Source of the DNA: Acidovorax radicis
Lineage (GTDB): Bacteria; Pseudomonadota; Gammaproteobacteria; Burkholderiales; Burkholderiaceae_C
DNA: 64,000 nt
Direction of reading: 5' to 3'
Assembly (NCBI RefSeq): GCF_020510705.1
Contig: NZ_CP075184.1
Span: forward strand, 2,852,001-2,916,000
The notes under the pieces were generated by a model. It did not search any database and had not been told where the DNA came from. It saw only the letters and a list, made by a program, of their open reading frames with translations. The position numbers and the translations under genes are program-made. Shown here piece after piece: positions 45,513-53,503 of this stretch (positions are counted from its first letter, which is position 1; every line of letters begins with the position of its first letter).

Positions 45513-46085
45513 ATGAGCCGCTACCCTTTCCCTGACCTCAACACCCTGCCCGAAGACATCCGCGCACGCATTGTGGAAGTGCAGGAGAAGGCGGGCTTCA
45601 TCCCCAACGTGTTCCTGGCGTTTGCGCGCCGCCCCGCCGAATGGCGCGCGTTCTTCGCCTACCACGATGCCCTCATGTTGAAGGAAGAAGGCAGCCTGAC
45701 CAAAGGCGAGCGCGAGATGATCGTGACGACCACCAGCGCGGCCAACCAGTGTCTGTACTGCGTGGTGGCCCACGGCGCCATCCTGCGCATCTACGAAAAG
45801 AAGCCCCTCATCGCCGACCAGGTGGCGGTGAACTACCGCAAGGCGGACATCAGCCCAAGAGAGCGCGCCATGCTCGACTTCGCGATGAAGGTGTGCCAGA
45901 ACGCGCATGAGATCGACGACGCGGACTTCGAAGCCCTGTACCCCCATGGTTTCGATGACGAAGACATTTGGGACATCGCAGCCATTACCGCTTTCTTCGG
46001 TCTGTCCAACCGCATGGCCAGCTTTGCGGGCATGTTGCCCAACCCAGAGTTCTATCTGATGGGGCGCGTGCCCAAACAGAAGTGA
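45513..46085 (+). CDS. Peroxidase-related AhpD-like protein
   Basis: 190 residues from the ATG at 45513, preceded by GGAGACG. The AhpD redox motif CxxCxxxH is present in NQCLYCVVAHGA near residue 84. The N-terminus (VQEKAGFIPNVFLAFARRP) matches the uncharacterised peroxidase-related family. It may reduce peroxides with a thiol partner. It lies 57 bases after the IclR gene on the same strand; no functional link to it is evident. Confidence 0.8.
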   Translation: MSRYPFPDLNTLPEDIRARIVEVQEKAGFIPNVFLAFARRPAEWRAFFAYHDALMLKEEGSLTKGEREMIVTTTSAANQCLYCVVAHGAILRIYEKKPLIADQVAVNYRKADISPRERAMLDFAMKVCQNAHEIDDADFEALYPHGFDDEDIWDIAAITAFFGLSNRMASFAGMLPNPEFYLMGRVPKQK

Positions 46086-46097
46086 GTGCCTCAGGCA

Positions 46098-46156
46098 ATT
46101 TACTATTGATTTGATAGCTGCTAGCGCTTATTCAATAAGCGCTACAGCCCTATTTC
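46098..46156 (+). repeat. Palindromic repeat, copy 4 (intergenic)
   Basis: The best-formed copy: GATAGCTGCTAGCGC followed by the perfect hairpin AGCGCTTATT-C-AATAAGCGCT, then ACAGCCCTATTTC. It lies between two convergent genes (46085 and 46166), so it might also act as a bidirectional 3' hairpin. Confidence 0.9.
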
Positions 46157-46165
46157 ATTTAAATT

Positions 46166-46591
46166 TCAATCTGCGGTGACCAGTGCCCGCATCCAGTCGG
46201 GCAAGGGCGCGGCCTTCTGCTGCGGAAAGTCCACCCAGATCGTCGTGGCTCCACCCGCCGCGCAAATTACGCCGGGCTGGTCCACGCGTTCCATCGTGCC
46301 CCAGGTCTCGAACGTGGTGCGGCCGGGGTCGCTCACGTAGAGCTTGAGCAGCACGTCGGCCGGGTATTCCAGCTGCTTGTAGAAGTTGCAGAACGCGTTA
46401 ACGATGACAGGCCCCTGCCCGCGCGGGTCGGGGTTGCAGCCCACCGACACCATCCACTCGATGCGCGCGGTTTCCAGGTAGCGGAAGTACACGGTGTTGT
46501 TGACGTGGCCCATCGCATCCATGTCGCCCCAGCGCACCGGAAAGCGCATTTCAAACACCCGCTTTTTGATCTCAGGGATCTCGATCTTCAT
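46166..46591 (-). CDS. Acyl-CoA thioesterase (4HBT hotdog fold)
   Basis: 141 residues from the ATG at 46589-46591, overlapping the SDR stop codon (ATGA). The hotdog motif RWGDMDAMGHVNNTVYFRYL near residue 20 holds the catalytic Asp of the 4-hydroxybenzoyl-CoA thioesterase group. It hydrolyses an acyl-CoA. It is co-transcribed with the SDR, which suggests a fatty- or aromatic-acyl-CoA related job. Confidence 0.87.
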   Translation of the reverse strand: MKIEIPEIKKRVFEMRFPVRWGDMDAMGHVNNTVYFRYLETARIEWMVSVGCNPDPRGQGPVIVNAFCNFYKQLEYPADVLLKLYVSDPGRTTFETWGTMERVDQPGVICAAGGATTIWVDFPQQKAAPLPDWMRALVTAD

Positions 46592-47370
46592 ACGGCGAAG
46601 CCGTCGTCCGCAGCAATCACCGCGCCATTGACAAAGTGGCTCTGGTCGCTGGCCAGCATGACGATGAGCACATCCAGGTCCTGGGGCTGGCCCACACGCT
46701 TGCGCGGCAGCAGGGCCATGAGCTTCTGGCCTTGCTCGGTGCGCCAATGGTCATGGTTGATCTCGGTGTCGATATAACCCGGGCACAGTGCGTTGACGTT
46801 GATGCCAAAGCGGCCCCATTCCAACGCCATGGCGCGGGTCATCTGCACCACGGCGGCCTTGCTCATGCAATAGGCGCCGATCTGCGGCAGCACTTTGAGG
46901 CCTGCCATCGAGGCAATGTTGATGATCCGCCCACCGGTGAAGCTGCCCGGCGCCGCGCCGCGCGAGCGGGCCAGCATGCGCTTGCCCACCTCTTGCGCCA
47001 CGAAGAAAGCGCCCTTCACGTTGGTGTCGAAGATGAAGTCGTAGTCTTCGGGCGTCACGTCCTGGATGCGCTGCGTGGTGCTCACGCCCGAGTTGTTGAC
47101 CAGGATGTCAATCGACCCCATTTCGGTCTCGGCGTGCGCGACGGCGGACTTGATGGAGTCGTGGTCGGTCACGTCGAGTTCGACCACGTGGGCATCGCCG
47201 CCCTCACCTTCGATGCGTGCGCGCAGTTCCTTGAGCTTTTCAATGCGCCGGCTGGCCAGCACCACGCCGGCGCCGGCCTTGGCCAGCGTGCGTGCAAACT
47301 GGGCGCCCAGGCCACTGGAGGCCCCGGTGACAAAGGCCACGCGGCCCGACAAGTCGATGCTGTAGGTCAT
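46588..47370 (-). CDS. SDR-family oxidoreductase
   Basis: 260 residues from the ATG at 47368-47370, preceded by GGGAGGA; an ATG seven codons upstream lacks such a site. The NAD(P)-binding motif VTGASSGLGAQFA is near residue 13. The catalytic Ser lies in IINIASMAG near 145 and Tyr-x-x-x-Lys in GAYCMSKAA near 160. It should act as a dehydrogenase or reductase on an alcohol/ketone, possibly an acyl-CoA derivative given the coupled thioesterase. The palindrome at 47394-47413 is just upstream. Confidence 0.9.
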   Translation of the reverse strand: MTYSIDLSGRVAFVTGASSGLGAQFARTLAKAGAGVVLASRRIEKLKELRARIEGEGGDAHVVELDVTDHDSIKSAVAHAETEMGSIDILVNNSGVSTTQRIQDVTPEDYDFIFDTNVKGAFFVAQEVGKRMLARSRGAAPGSFTGGRIINIASMAGLKVLPQIGAYCMSKAAVVQMTRAMALEWGRFGINVNALCPGYIDTEINHDHWRTEQGQKLMALLPRKRVGQPQDLDVLIVMLASDQSHFVNGAVIAADDGFAV

Positions 47371-47393
47371 TGAAATCCTCCCAATTCCCATAA

Positions 47394-47413
47394 AAAAGAA
47401 CGACCGTTCTTTT
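47394..47413. promoter_or_regulatory. Perfect 9-2-9 palindrome, TetR-type operator
   Basis: AAAAGAACG-AC-CGTTCTTTT is a perfect inverted repeat between the SDR gene (start 47370) and the ETF-QO gene (start 47513). The ACCGTTC-like core resembles sites of TetR-family regulators of fatty-acid degradation. No TetR gene is in the window, so the regulator would act in trans. Confidence 0.6.
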
Positions 47414-47512
47414 GTCTGTATTCCATGAATACAATCAGTCGCCAGTCAGACAGCAATTGCCACGCCTGCCTGTTGAAATTCAGACCATTATCAAACGCCC
47501 GACGAGACGCCC

Positions 47513-49213
47513 ATGACGAACGATGAAATTCTTGCCCAATACGGTCCCCGTGAATCCATGGAATATGACGTGGTGGTCGTCGGTGGCGGCCCAGGCGGCT
47601 TGGCCACGGCCATCCGCCTCAAGCAACTGGCTGCAGAAAAAGGCCAGGACGTTTCGGTGGTGGTGCTCGAAAAGGGCTCCGAGCCCGGCGCGCACATTCT
47701 CTCTGGCGCCATCATGGACCCCAAGGCCCTGACCGAGCTGATCCCCGACTGGAAGAAACGCGGCGCGCCGCTGAACCAGCCCGTGACCGACGACGCCTAT
47801 GTTTTTCTGGGCGAAAAATCGGGCTTTCGTGTGCCCAACATGTTTTTGCCGCCTTTCGCGCACAACCACGGCAACTACATCGTCAGCCTGGGCAACCTGA
47901 CCAAATGGCTGGCGGAACAGGCCGAAGCCCTGGGCGTGGAGATCTTCCCCGGGTTTGCCGCGGCTGAAGTGCTCTACAACGAAGGCGGCGCGGTCAAAGG
48001 CGTTGCCACCGGCAACTTGGGGATAGGCAAAGACGGCGAGCCCACCGAGAATTTTCAGCTCGGCATGGAGTTGCTGGGCAAATACACCGTGTTTGCCGAG
48101 GGTGCGCGCGGCCATCTGGGCAAGCAGCTCATCGCACGCTACCAACTCGACGCGGACCGCGATCCGCAGAGTTTTGGCATCGGCATCAAGGAACTGTGGG
48201 AAATCGACCCGTCCCGCCACCAGCCTGGCCTGGTGCTGCACACCGCTGGCTGGCCGATGGAAAACGACACCTACGGCGGCGCGTTCCTCTATCACGCAGA
48301 GAACAACAAGGTGGCGGTGGGCTTTGTCACCGGCCTGGGTTACACCAACCCCTACCTCAGCCCGTTCGAGGAATTCCAACGCTGGAAGACCCACCCCAAC
48401 ATCCGCTATTACTTCGAAAACGACAAGGGCGAAGTCACGGCCAAACGCCTCTCGTATGGCGCGCGCGCCATCAACGCCAGCGGCATCAACGCCTTGCCAA
48501 AGACCATCTTCCCAGGCGGCGCGCTGGTCGGTTGCAATGCGGGCTATCTGAACGTGGGCCGCATCAAGGGCAGCCACGCCGCCATCAAGACCGGCATGCT
48601 GGCCGCCGAAGCCGCCTACGACGCCGTGGTGGCAGGCCGCCAGCACGACGAACTGACGGCCTACCCCGAAGCCTTCGAAAAGAGCTGGCTGCACACCGAG
48701 CTGAACAAGGACCGCAACTTCAAGAACTGGTTCAAGTACGGCCTGACCACCGCCACGCTGATGAACGGTTTCGAGCAGTTTGTGCTGCGCGGCCATATCC
48801 CCTGGACGCTGCACCGTGACAAGCCTGATCACGCCTACCTGAAGCCCGCCGCCCAGTGCAAGCCCATCGTCTACCCCAAGCCCGATGGCAAGCTGACTTT
48901 TGACCGCTTGAGCAGCGTCTTCATCAGCAACACCAACCACGAAGAAAACCAGCCCGCGCACTTGACGCTCAAGGACGCGAGCGTGCCGGTGAACATCAAC
49001 CTGGCCAAGTACGCGGGCCCCGAGGCGCGCTACTGTCCGGCAGGGGTGTACGAGTTTGTGCCTGACACCACCAAAGGCGGCGATGCGCAGCGGCTGCAGA
49101 TCAACGCGCAAAACTGCGTGCACTGCAAAACCTGCGACATCAAGGACCCCACGCAGAACATCGTGTGGGTGACGCCTGAAGGCGGCGGCGGCCCGAACTA
49201 CTCGGGCATGTAA
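47513..49213 (+). CDS. Electron transfer flavoprotein-ubiquinone oxidoreductase
   Basis: 566 residues, normal length. The FAD-binding motif VVVGGGPGGLATAIRLKQLA is near residue 18. The C-terminal 4Fe-4S ligands lie in YCPAGVYEF and QNCVHCKTCDIKDPTQN near residues 505-550, and the end PEGGGGPNYSGM is typical. It passes electrons from acyl-CoA dehydrogenases, via ETF, to ubiquinone at the inner membrane. It faces the SDR/thioesterase pair across the TetR-type palindrome, so all three may share control with fatty-acid oxidation. Confidence 0.95.
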   Translation: MTNDEILAQYGPRESMEYDVVVVGGGPGGLATAIRLKQLAAEKGQDVSVVVLEKGSEPGAHILSGAIMDPKALTELIPDWKKRGAPLNQPVTDDAYVFLGEKSGFRVPNMFLPPFAHNHGNYIVSLGNLTKWLAEQAEALGVEIFPGFAAAEVLYNEGGAVKGVATGNLGIGKDGEPTENFQLGMELLGKYTVFAEGARGHLGKQLIARYQLDADRDPQSFGIGIKELWEIDPSRHQPGLVLHTAGWPMENDTYGGAFLYHAENNKVAVGFVTGLGYTNPYLSPFEEFQRWKTHPNIRYYFENDKGEVTAKRLSYGARAINASGINALPKTIFPGGALVGCNAGYLNVGRIKGSHAAIKTGMLAAEAAYDAVVAGRQHDELTAYPEAFEKSWLHTELNKDRNFKNWFKYGLTTATLMNGFEQFVLRGHIPWTLHRDKPDHAYLKPAAQCKPIVYPKPDGKLTFDRLSSVFISNTNHEENQPAHLTLKDASVPVNINLAKYAGPEARYCPAGVYEFVPDTTKGGDAQRLQINAQNCVHCKTCDIKDPTQNIVWVTPEGGGGPNYSGM

Positions 49214-49242
49214 TCAATATTCATAGCGCCTTGCGCTTGATG

Positions 49243-49266
49243 GGCCTGCATTGCAGGCCTTTTTTT
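49243..49266 (+). terminator. Terminator after ETF-QO gene
   Basis: GGCCTG-CATTG-CAGGCC followed by seven T, 30 bases after the stop codon at 49213. A classic Rho-independent terminator. Confidence 0.85.
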
Positions 49267-49308
49267 ATGAAAGTTGTGGCTGTGGTGTGCTGCCGCTGTC
49301 GCGCGAGG

Positions 49309-49767
49309 CTAACCCGCGAACAGCGGCAGATCAGCCTTCTTCAGCGTACGCAGCACAAAGCTGGAGCGGCTGTGGCGAATGCCTTTGATCTTGTAGAGCT
49401 TCTCGCGCAGCAAGCGCTCGTAGTCGCGCGTGTCTTTGACGACGATACGCAACAGGTAGTCGTAGTCGCCGGAAACCAGGTGCGCCTCGATCACCTCGGG
49501 AATACTGGCCAGCGTCTCGCCAAATTTTTCGAGCGTGTTGTCGGAATGGCTGTCGAGCGTGACCTGCACCAGCACCGTGTCGGCCAGATCTAGCGCCTGG
49601 GGGTCGATGCGTACCGTGTAGCCCTGGATGATGCCGGCCTCTTCCATCTTCTTGATGCGGCCCCAGCACGGCGAAGCGCTCAGCCCCACGGCCTGCCCGA
49701 TCTCTTGCAGGCTGGCGCGGGCATTGCCTTGGAGCACAGCGAGAATTTTTCTATCCAGTCGATCCAT
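49309..49767 (-). CDS. Lrp/AsnC-family transcriptional regulator
   Basis: 152 residues. The N-terminal helix-turn-helix (DRKILAVLQGNARASLQEIG, then QAVGLSASPCWGRIKKMEEA) is followed by a RAM ligand-binding domain (VSGDYDYLLRIVVKDTRDYE). Such regulators respond to amino acids. No divergent amino-acid gene is adjacent; the TRAP transporter begins 466 bases away on the other strand, which might be a target, but this is a guess. Confidence 0.9.
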   Translation of the reverse strand: MDRLDRKILAVLQGNARASLQEIGQAVGLSASPCWGRIKKMEEAGIIQGYTVRIDPQALDLADTVLVQVTLDSHSDNTLEKFGETLASIPEVIEAHLVSGDYDYLLRIVVKDTRDYERLLREKLYKIKGIRHSRSSFVLRTLKKADLPLFAG

Positions 49768-50232
49768 TAGCCTGATTATTCAGCAAAACACCGCTTTACA
49801 GAAAATTCTTCTGAAAACAAGTGCAAATGGACTGATTTCAGCAAATTCATCTTCGGACTGCCGCGCATACTTCATCCATCAAGGCGCTCTTACCGGAGTG
49901 CACGAACTGACAAGGCCCCGGCTGGTTACCGCCAGCGCGGGGCCCTTGGCATTTTGAGCCCGCATGGCGATGGGTGGTGAGCCATGCAGCCCAAAGCCCA
50001 GGCCCTACTGCTTTTAGGCACCGCCCCGACGTTTGGCAGCGTGGGGGAGATCGCCACAAGCGGCGTCACCAGCGGCATGGCATGCCGCATTAATAAGCAC
50101 GCTTACCAGCACAAACCCCGATGCCTGGGGCCATGTTGCACCGCCATAATTTGACTGCTGCCACTCCACCGCATCTGCGCCCATAGGCGCATTCTTTATC
50201 GAGGCCAGCGGCCCCACACAACAGGAGACACC
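49768..50232. other. Intergenic region, upstream of the TRAP operon
   Basis: 465 bases between the divergent Lrp-type gene and the TRAP receptor gene. It is AT-rich near 49770-49860. It contains a strong hairpin at 49914-49944 (GGCCCC-g-GCTGG, loop, CCAGC-gc-GGGGCC) without a T-run on either strand. I see no open frame with protein character. Promoters for both flanking genes should lie here. Confidence 0.55.
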
Positions 50233-51204
50233 ATGCAATTGTCCAAACTCGTCATCGGCCTGAGCCTTGCTCTGGGTTTTGTGGCCACTGCTGCCGCGCA
50301 GACCACCATGCGCATCAGCATTTCGACCGCCCAGAACTCCCACCAGGGCGTGGCCATCGACACGTTTGCCAAGGAAGTCGAAAAGCGCACTGGCGGCCGC
50401 TACAAGGTGCAGACCTTCTACAACGGTGCCTTGGGTGGCGAGCGCGAATCGATTGAAGCCGTGCAACTGGGCACGCAGGAGCTGGCGTTCAGCTCCACCG
50501 GTCCCATTCCCAATTTCGTACCTGAAACCAAGATCCTGGACGTACCCTTCCTGTTCCGCGACAAGGCCCATGCGCGTGCCGTGCTCGACGGCCCCATCGG
50601 TCAGGAGATGCTGACCAAGTTTGATGCCAAAGGATTCAAGGCCCTGGCCTGGGCCGAAAACGGTTTTCGCCACATGACCAACAGTAAGCGTGATGTGAAA
50701 GAGCCGGGCGACCTCAAGGGCCTGAAGATGCGCACGATGGAGAACCCCGTGCACATCGCAGCCTACAAGGGCTTTGGCATCATCACCACACCCATGGCCT
50801 TCCCTGAAGTGTTTACCGCGTTGCAGCAAGGCACCGTCGACGGACAGGAGAACCCGCTGCCTGTCATCATCTCTGCCAAGTTCGACCAGGTGCAAAAGCA
50901 CCTCACGCTCACGGGCCACGTGTATTCGCCTTGTATCTTTGTGATGAACAAGGCGTCCTTTGACAAGCTAAGCGCTGCCGACAAACAGGCGTTCCTCGAC
51001 GCTGCCAAGGAAGGCACCAAGGCCAACCGTGCACGGGTTGACGAAGACGATGCCAAGGGCGTTGCGGATCTGCGCGCCAAAGGCATGACCGTGATCGACA
51101 ACGTGGACAAAGCCAAGTTTGTGGCCGCGCTGGCGCCCGTCAATGCCGAGTTCGAAAAGCAGTTCGGCAAAGCCACTCTCGACAAGATCCGCAATTTCAA
51201 GTAA
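50233..51204 (+). CDS. TRAP transporter substrate-binding protein (DctP type)
   Basis: 323 residues. The signal peptide is at residues 1-22 (KLVIGLSLALGFVATAAA). Family motifs include STAQNSHQGVAIDTFAKEVE near 30, NGALGGERESIEAVQLGTQE near 65 and the ligand-binding Arg in LKGLKMRTMENPVHI near 160. It captures an organic acid (often a dicarboxylate, sialic or keto acid) and passes it to DctQM. The following hairpin at 51242-51276 may set its expression above that of the membrane genes. Confidence 0.92.
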   Translation: MQLSKLVIGLSLALGFVATAAAQTTMRISISTAQNSHQGVAIDTFAKEVEKRTGGRYKVQTFYNGALGGERESIEAVQLGTQELAFSSTGPIPNFVPETKILDVPFLFRDKAHARAVLDGPIGQEMLTKFDAKGFKALAWAENGFRHMTNSKRDVKEPGDLKGLKMRTMENPVHIAAYKGFGIITTPMAFPEVFTALQQGTVDGQENPLPVIISAKFDQVQKHLTLTGHVYSPCIFVMNKASFDKLSAADKQAFLDAAKEGTKANRARVDEDDAKGVADLRAKGMTVIDNVDKAKFVAALAPVNAEFEKQFGKATLDKIRNFK

Positions 51205-51241
51205 CTCGGCCTTTCGGTCAACGCTATTGATAAAATAGCTA

Positions 51242-51276
51242 AAAACGCCCGTAGCCATTGCGCTAACGGGCGTTTT
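51242..51276 (+). terminator. Terminator/attenuator between dctP and dctQ
   Basis: AAAACGCCCGT pairs perfectly with ACGGGCGTTTT around a 13-base loop; the T-run is short (four T within the stem arm). It sits 38 bases after the receptor gene and 67 before the small permease gene, in an operon that clearly continues. The bases before it (TATTGATAAAATAGCT) resemble the left part of the palindromic repeat family. Confidence 0.7.
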
Positions 51277-51342
51277 CATTCTTTACCTGCCCGTGTTCAT
51301 TTGCCATCACCCTGCCTATCACTCCACGGTCGGCATTGCCCC

Positions 51343-51837
51343 ATGAAAAATTCATTTTTGACCTTTGAGCGCTGGACCACGTTCATCGCCATGCTGGGGG
51401 CGTGCGCCATGCTGGCCCTATCGGCATCGCTGGGCATGTTCCAGATCGTGACGCGTTTTGTACTGGAGCAGCCTGCCGAGTGGACAGAAGTGCTCATCCG
51501 CTTCAGCCTGATCTGGATGGTCTTTCTGGCCATCCCGGCCGCCTTTCGCCAGGGTGCGATGGTGAGCGTGGACGTGCTGTACCGCTGGAGTCCGCCACGC
51601 GTCAAGCGGGTGCTGGACTGGGTGGTGGCGCTGGCCGCCCTGACCCTGATCGGCATCATCATCTGGTGGGGCTGGGACTACGCCCAACGCGGCGGCGTTC
51701 AGAGCATGGCAGGGCTGGAGTCCGTGTCCATGTTCTGGGCCTATCTCGCCATGCCGGTGGGTGGACTATTTTGTGTGATCGGCATCATCGGCAACCTCAT
51801 CGACCCACTGCGTATGGAACTGGAGACCGCCCAATGA
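51343..51837 (+). CDS. TRAP transporter small permease (DctQ type)
   Basis: 164 residues from the ATG at 51343. Four membrane helices, near residues 10-32 (FIAMLGACAMLALSASLGMF), 48-66, 87-105 and 126-148, match the DctQ fold. It joins DctM to form the membrane complex for sodium-driven uptake. No strong ribosome site is visible before the ATG (GGCATTGCCCC), which may lower expression. Confidence 0.88.
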   Translation: MKNSFLTFERWTTFIAMLGACAMLALSASLGMFQIVTRFVLEQPAEWTEVLIRFSLIWMVFLAIPAAFRQGAMVSVDVLYRWSPPRVKRVLDWVVALAALTLIGIIIWWGWDYAQRGGVQSMAGLESVSMFWAYLAMPVGGLFCVIGIIGNLIDPLRMELETAQ

Positions 51838-51922
51838 ACGCCGCGCCGAGCCGCCTCAAACCAATGAACGCCCCTCTCAAAGGGCAGCGAGGACATGCAA
51901 TGCCGAGCGTGGGGGCAACACG

Positions 51923-53200
51923 ATGAGCATGGTCATGATTTCAACGATGGTGCTGTGCTTTGCGCTCACCGTCTCAGTGGCCGTATCCATCGGACTCGCA
52001 TCCATCCTGGGTATCCAGGCATCCAACGCGAGCATGCTCATTTCCGTCAAGGAGATGTTCGGGGCCATCAACAAGTTTCCGCTGGCTGCCATTCCGTTCT
52101 TCATTCTGGCGGGCAACCTGATGGAAACCGGTGGCATCTCGCGCCGCCTGGTCGAGTTCGCCAAGAGCATCGTCGGTGGCGTGCAGGGTGGCCTGCCCAT
52201 GACTTGCGTGCTGACCTGCATGATCTTTGCGGCCGTATCAGGTTCGTCGGTGGCCACCACGTTCGCCATCGGCGCCATCCTGATTCCTGCGCTCATCAAG
52301 CATGGCTACCCCACCAGCTATGCTGCGGCCCTGCAGGCCACGAGCGCCGAGTTGGGCGTGATCATTCCGCCCTCCATCCCCATGATCCTTTACGGCGTGA
52401 GCGCCGAGGTATCGATTGGCGAGCTGTTCATTGCAGGCTTTGGCCCTGGGTTGCTGATCAGTGGCGCGCTGATGTTCTTCGTGTGGGCGTACTGCAAGTA
52501 CAAGGGCTGGGGCAAGAACGACGGCGATGGGCGCATGCCCTTTGGCAAGGCCACGCTGCAGGCCGGTTGGGCCTTGCTGATGCCCGTGATCATTCTGGGC
52601 GGCATATATGGCGGTGTGTTCACCCCCACCGAGGCATCGGCCGTGGCCGTGTTCTACGCGCTGGTCGTGGGTCTGGTGATCTACCGCGAGATCAAGCTCA
52701 AGGATCTGTTCGCCATCCTGCGCAAGTCGGCCATCTCGTCGGCGGTGATCATGTTCATCATCGCCAACGCCGGGTTGTTCGCCTTCCTTATCACGCGCGC
52801 TGGTGTGCCGGATGCCATCGGCCGCTGGCTGGAGGCAGTGCTGCAGTCCCCTGCCCTGTTCCTGCTTGGCGTGAATGCAGCGCTGTTCGTGATTGGCATG
52901 TTCATCGAGACCAGCGCGGCGATCATTGTGCTGGCCCCCATCCTGGCGCCCGTGGCCATGCACTTCGGTATTGACCCTGTGCACTTCGGCCTCATCATGG
53001 TTGTGAACCTGGCGCTCGGCATGATCACGCCGCCTTTTGGCGTGAACCTGTTTGCAGCCTGCACGGTAGCCAGAATCTCGCTGGACCGGATCATCAAACA
53101 CCTGCTGCCTTTTGTCGGCGTGATCCTGGTGTGCCTGTTGATCATCACGTACGTCCCCTCGATCTCGCTGGCACTTCGCGATCTGGTCTACGCAAAGTAG
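51923..53200 (+). CDS. TRAP transporter large permease (DctM type)
   Basis: 425 residues, normal length, with about 12 membrane helices. Typical segments include FFILAGNLMETGGISRRLVE near residue 54, AAVSGSSVATTFAIGAILIP near 100 and ATSAELGVIIPPSIPMILYG near 132. It forms the transport path for the ligand delivered by the 50233 receptor. It starts 85 bases after dctQ and ends 12 bases before the glycine riboswitch of the next operon. Confidence 0.93.
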   Translation: MSMVMISTMVLCFALTVSVAVSIGLASILGIQASNASMLISVKEMFGAINKFPLAAIPFFILAGNLMETGGISRRLVEFAKSIVGGVQGGLPMTCVLTCMIFAAVSGSSVATTFAIGAILIPALIKHGYPTSYAAALQATSAELGVIIPPSIPMILYGVSAEVSIGELFIAGFGPGLLISGALMFFVWAYCKYKGWGKNDGDGRMPFGKATLQAGWALLMPVIILGGIYGGVFTPTEASAVAVFYALVVGLVIYREIKLKDLFAILRKSAISSAVIMFIIANAGLFAFLITRAGVPDAIGRWLEAVLQSPALFLLGVNAALFVIGMFIETSAAIIVLAPILAPVAMHFGIDPVHFGLIMVVNLALGMITPPFGVNLFAACTVARISLDRIIKHLLPFVGVILVCLLIITYVPSISLALRDLVYAK

Positions 53201-53212
53201 TTAGAATTCGTC

Positions 53213-53450
53213 GGGTCAGGAGAGAGTGCTCCGTCTTGCCATCAGGACAACCGCACCGCCGAAGGCGCAGGCAGCAGCCGAACGCTCAGGCAAAAGGACT
53301 GACAACCGCCCGCAGTGATGCGGGCGTTCCCTTGCTGGAGAGAGGTGGCCCCCACATGAAAACTGTGCGCGAGGCCACCCACCGAAGGAGCAAACCGCAC
53401 GGCCAGCCAAGGCGCTGCGGTGAATCTCTCAGGTAGAGCGGACAGCAGGG
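53213..53450 (+). promoter_or_regulatory. Tandem glycine riboswitch
   Basis: Two aptamers upstream of gcvT. The first (about 53213-53303) holds GGGTCAGGAGAGAGTGCTCC, GCCGAAGG and GCTCAGGCAAAAGGACTGAC. The second (about 53331-53450) holds TTGCTGGAGAGAGGTGGCC, ACCGAAGGAGCAAA and TGAATCTCTCAGGTAGAGCG followed by GACAGCAGG. These are the conserved glycine aptamer parts: the GGAGAG start, the CCGAAGG core and the CTCAGG..AAAGGAC end. Glycine binding is expected to switch on gcvTHP. The remaining 53 bases to the gcvT start would be the expression platform. Confidence 0.93.
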
Positions 53451-53503
53451 CAAATTCCGTGACCCATGGTGGTCGCGGCCCCTATTTGCCCCGGAGTTCC
53501 GCC

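Noticed and set aside
49208..49242. Repeat-like bases after ETF-QO (TTCATAGCGCCTTGCGCTTG)
   Set aside because: Similarity to the repeat core is too weak to separate from chance; the terminator beside it explains the hairpin.
49914..49944. Hairpin upstream of the TRAP operon as a terminator
   Set aside because: Strong stem but no T-run on either strand; recorded only within the intergenic note.
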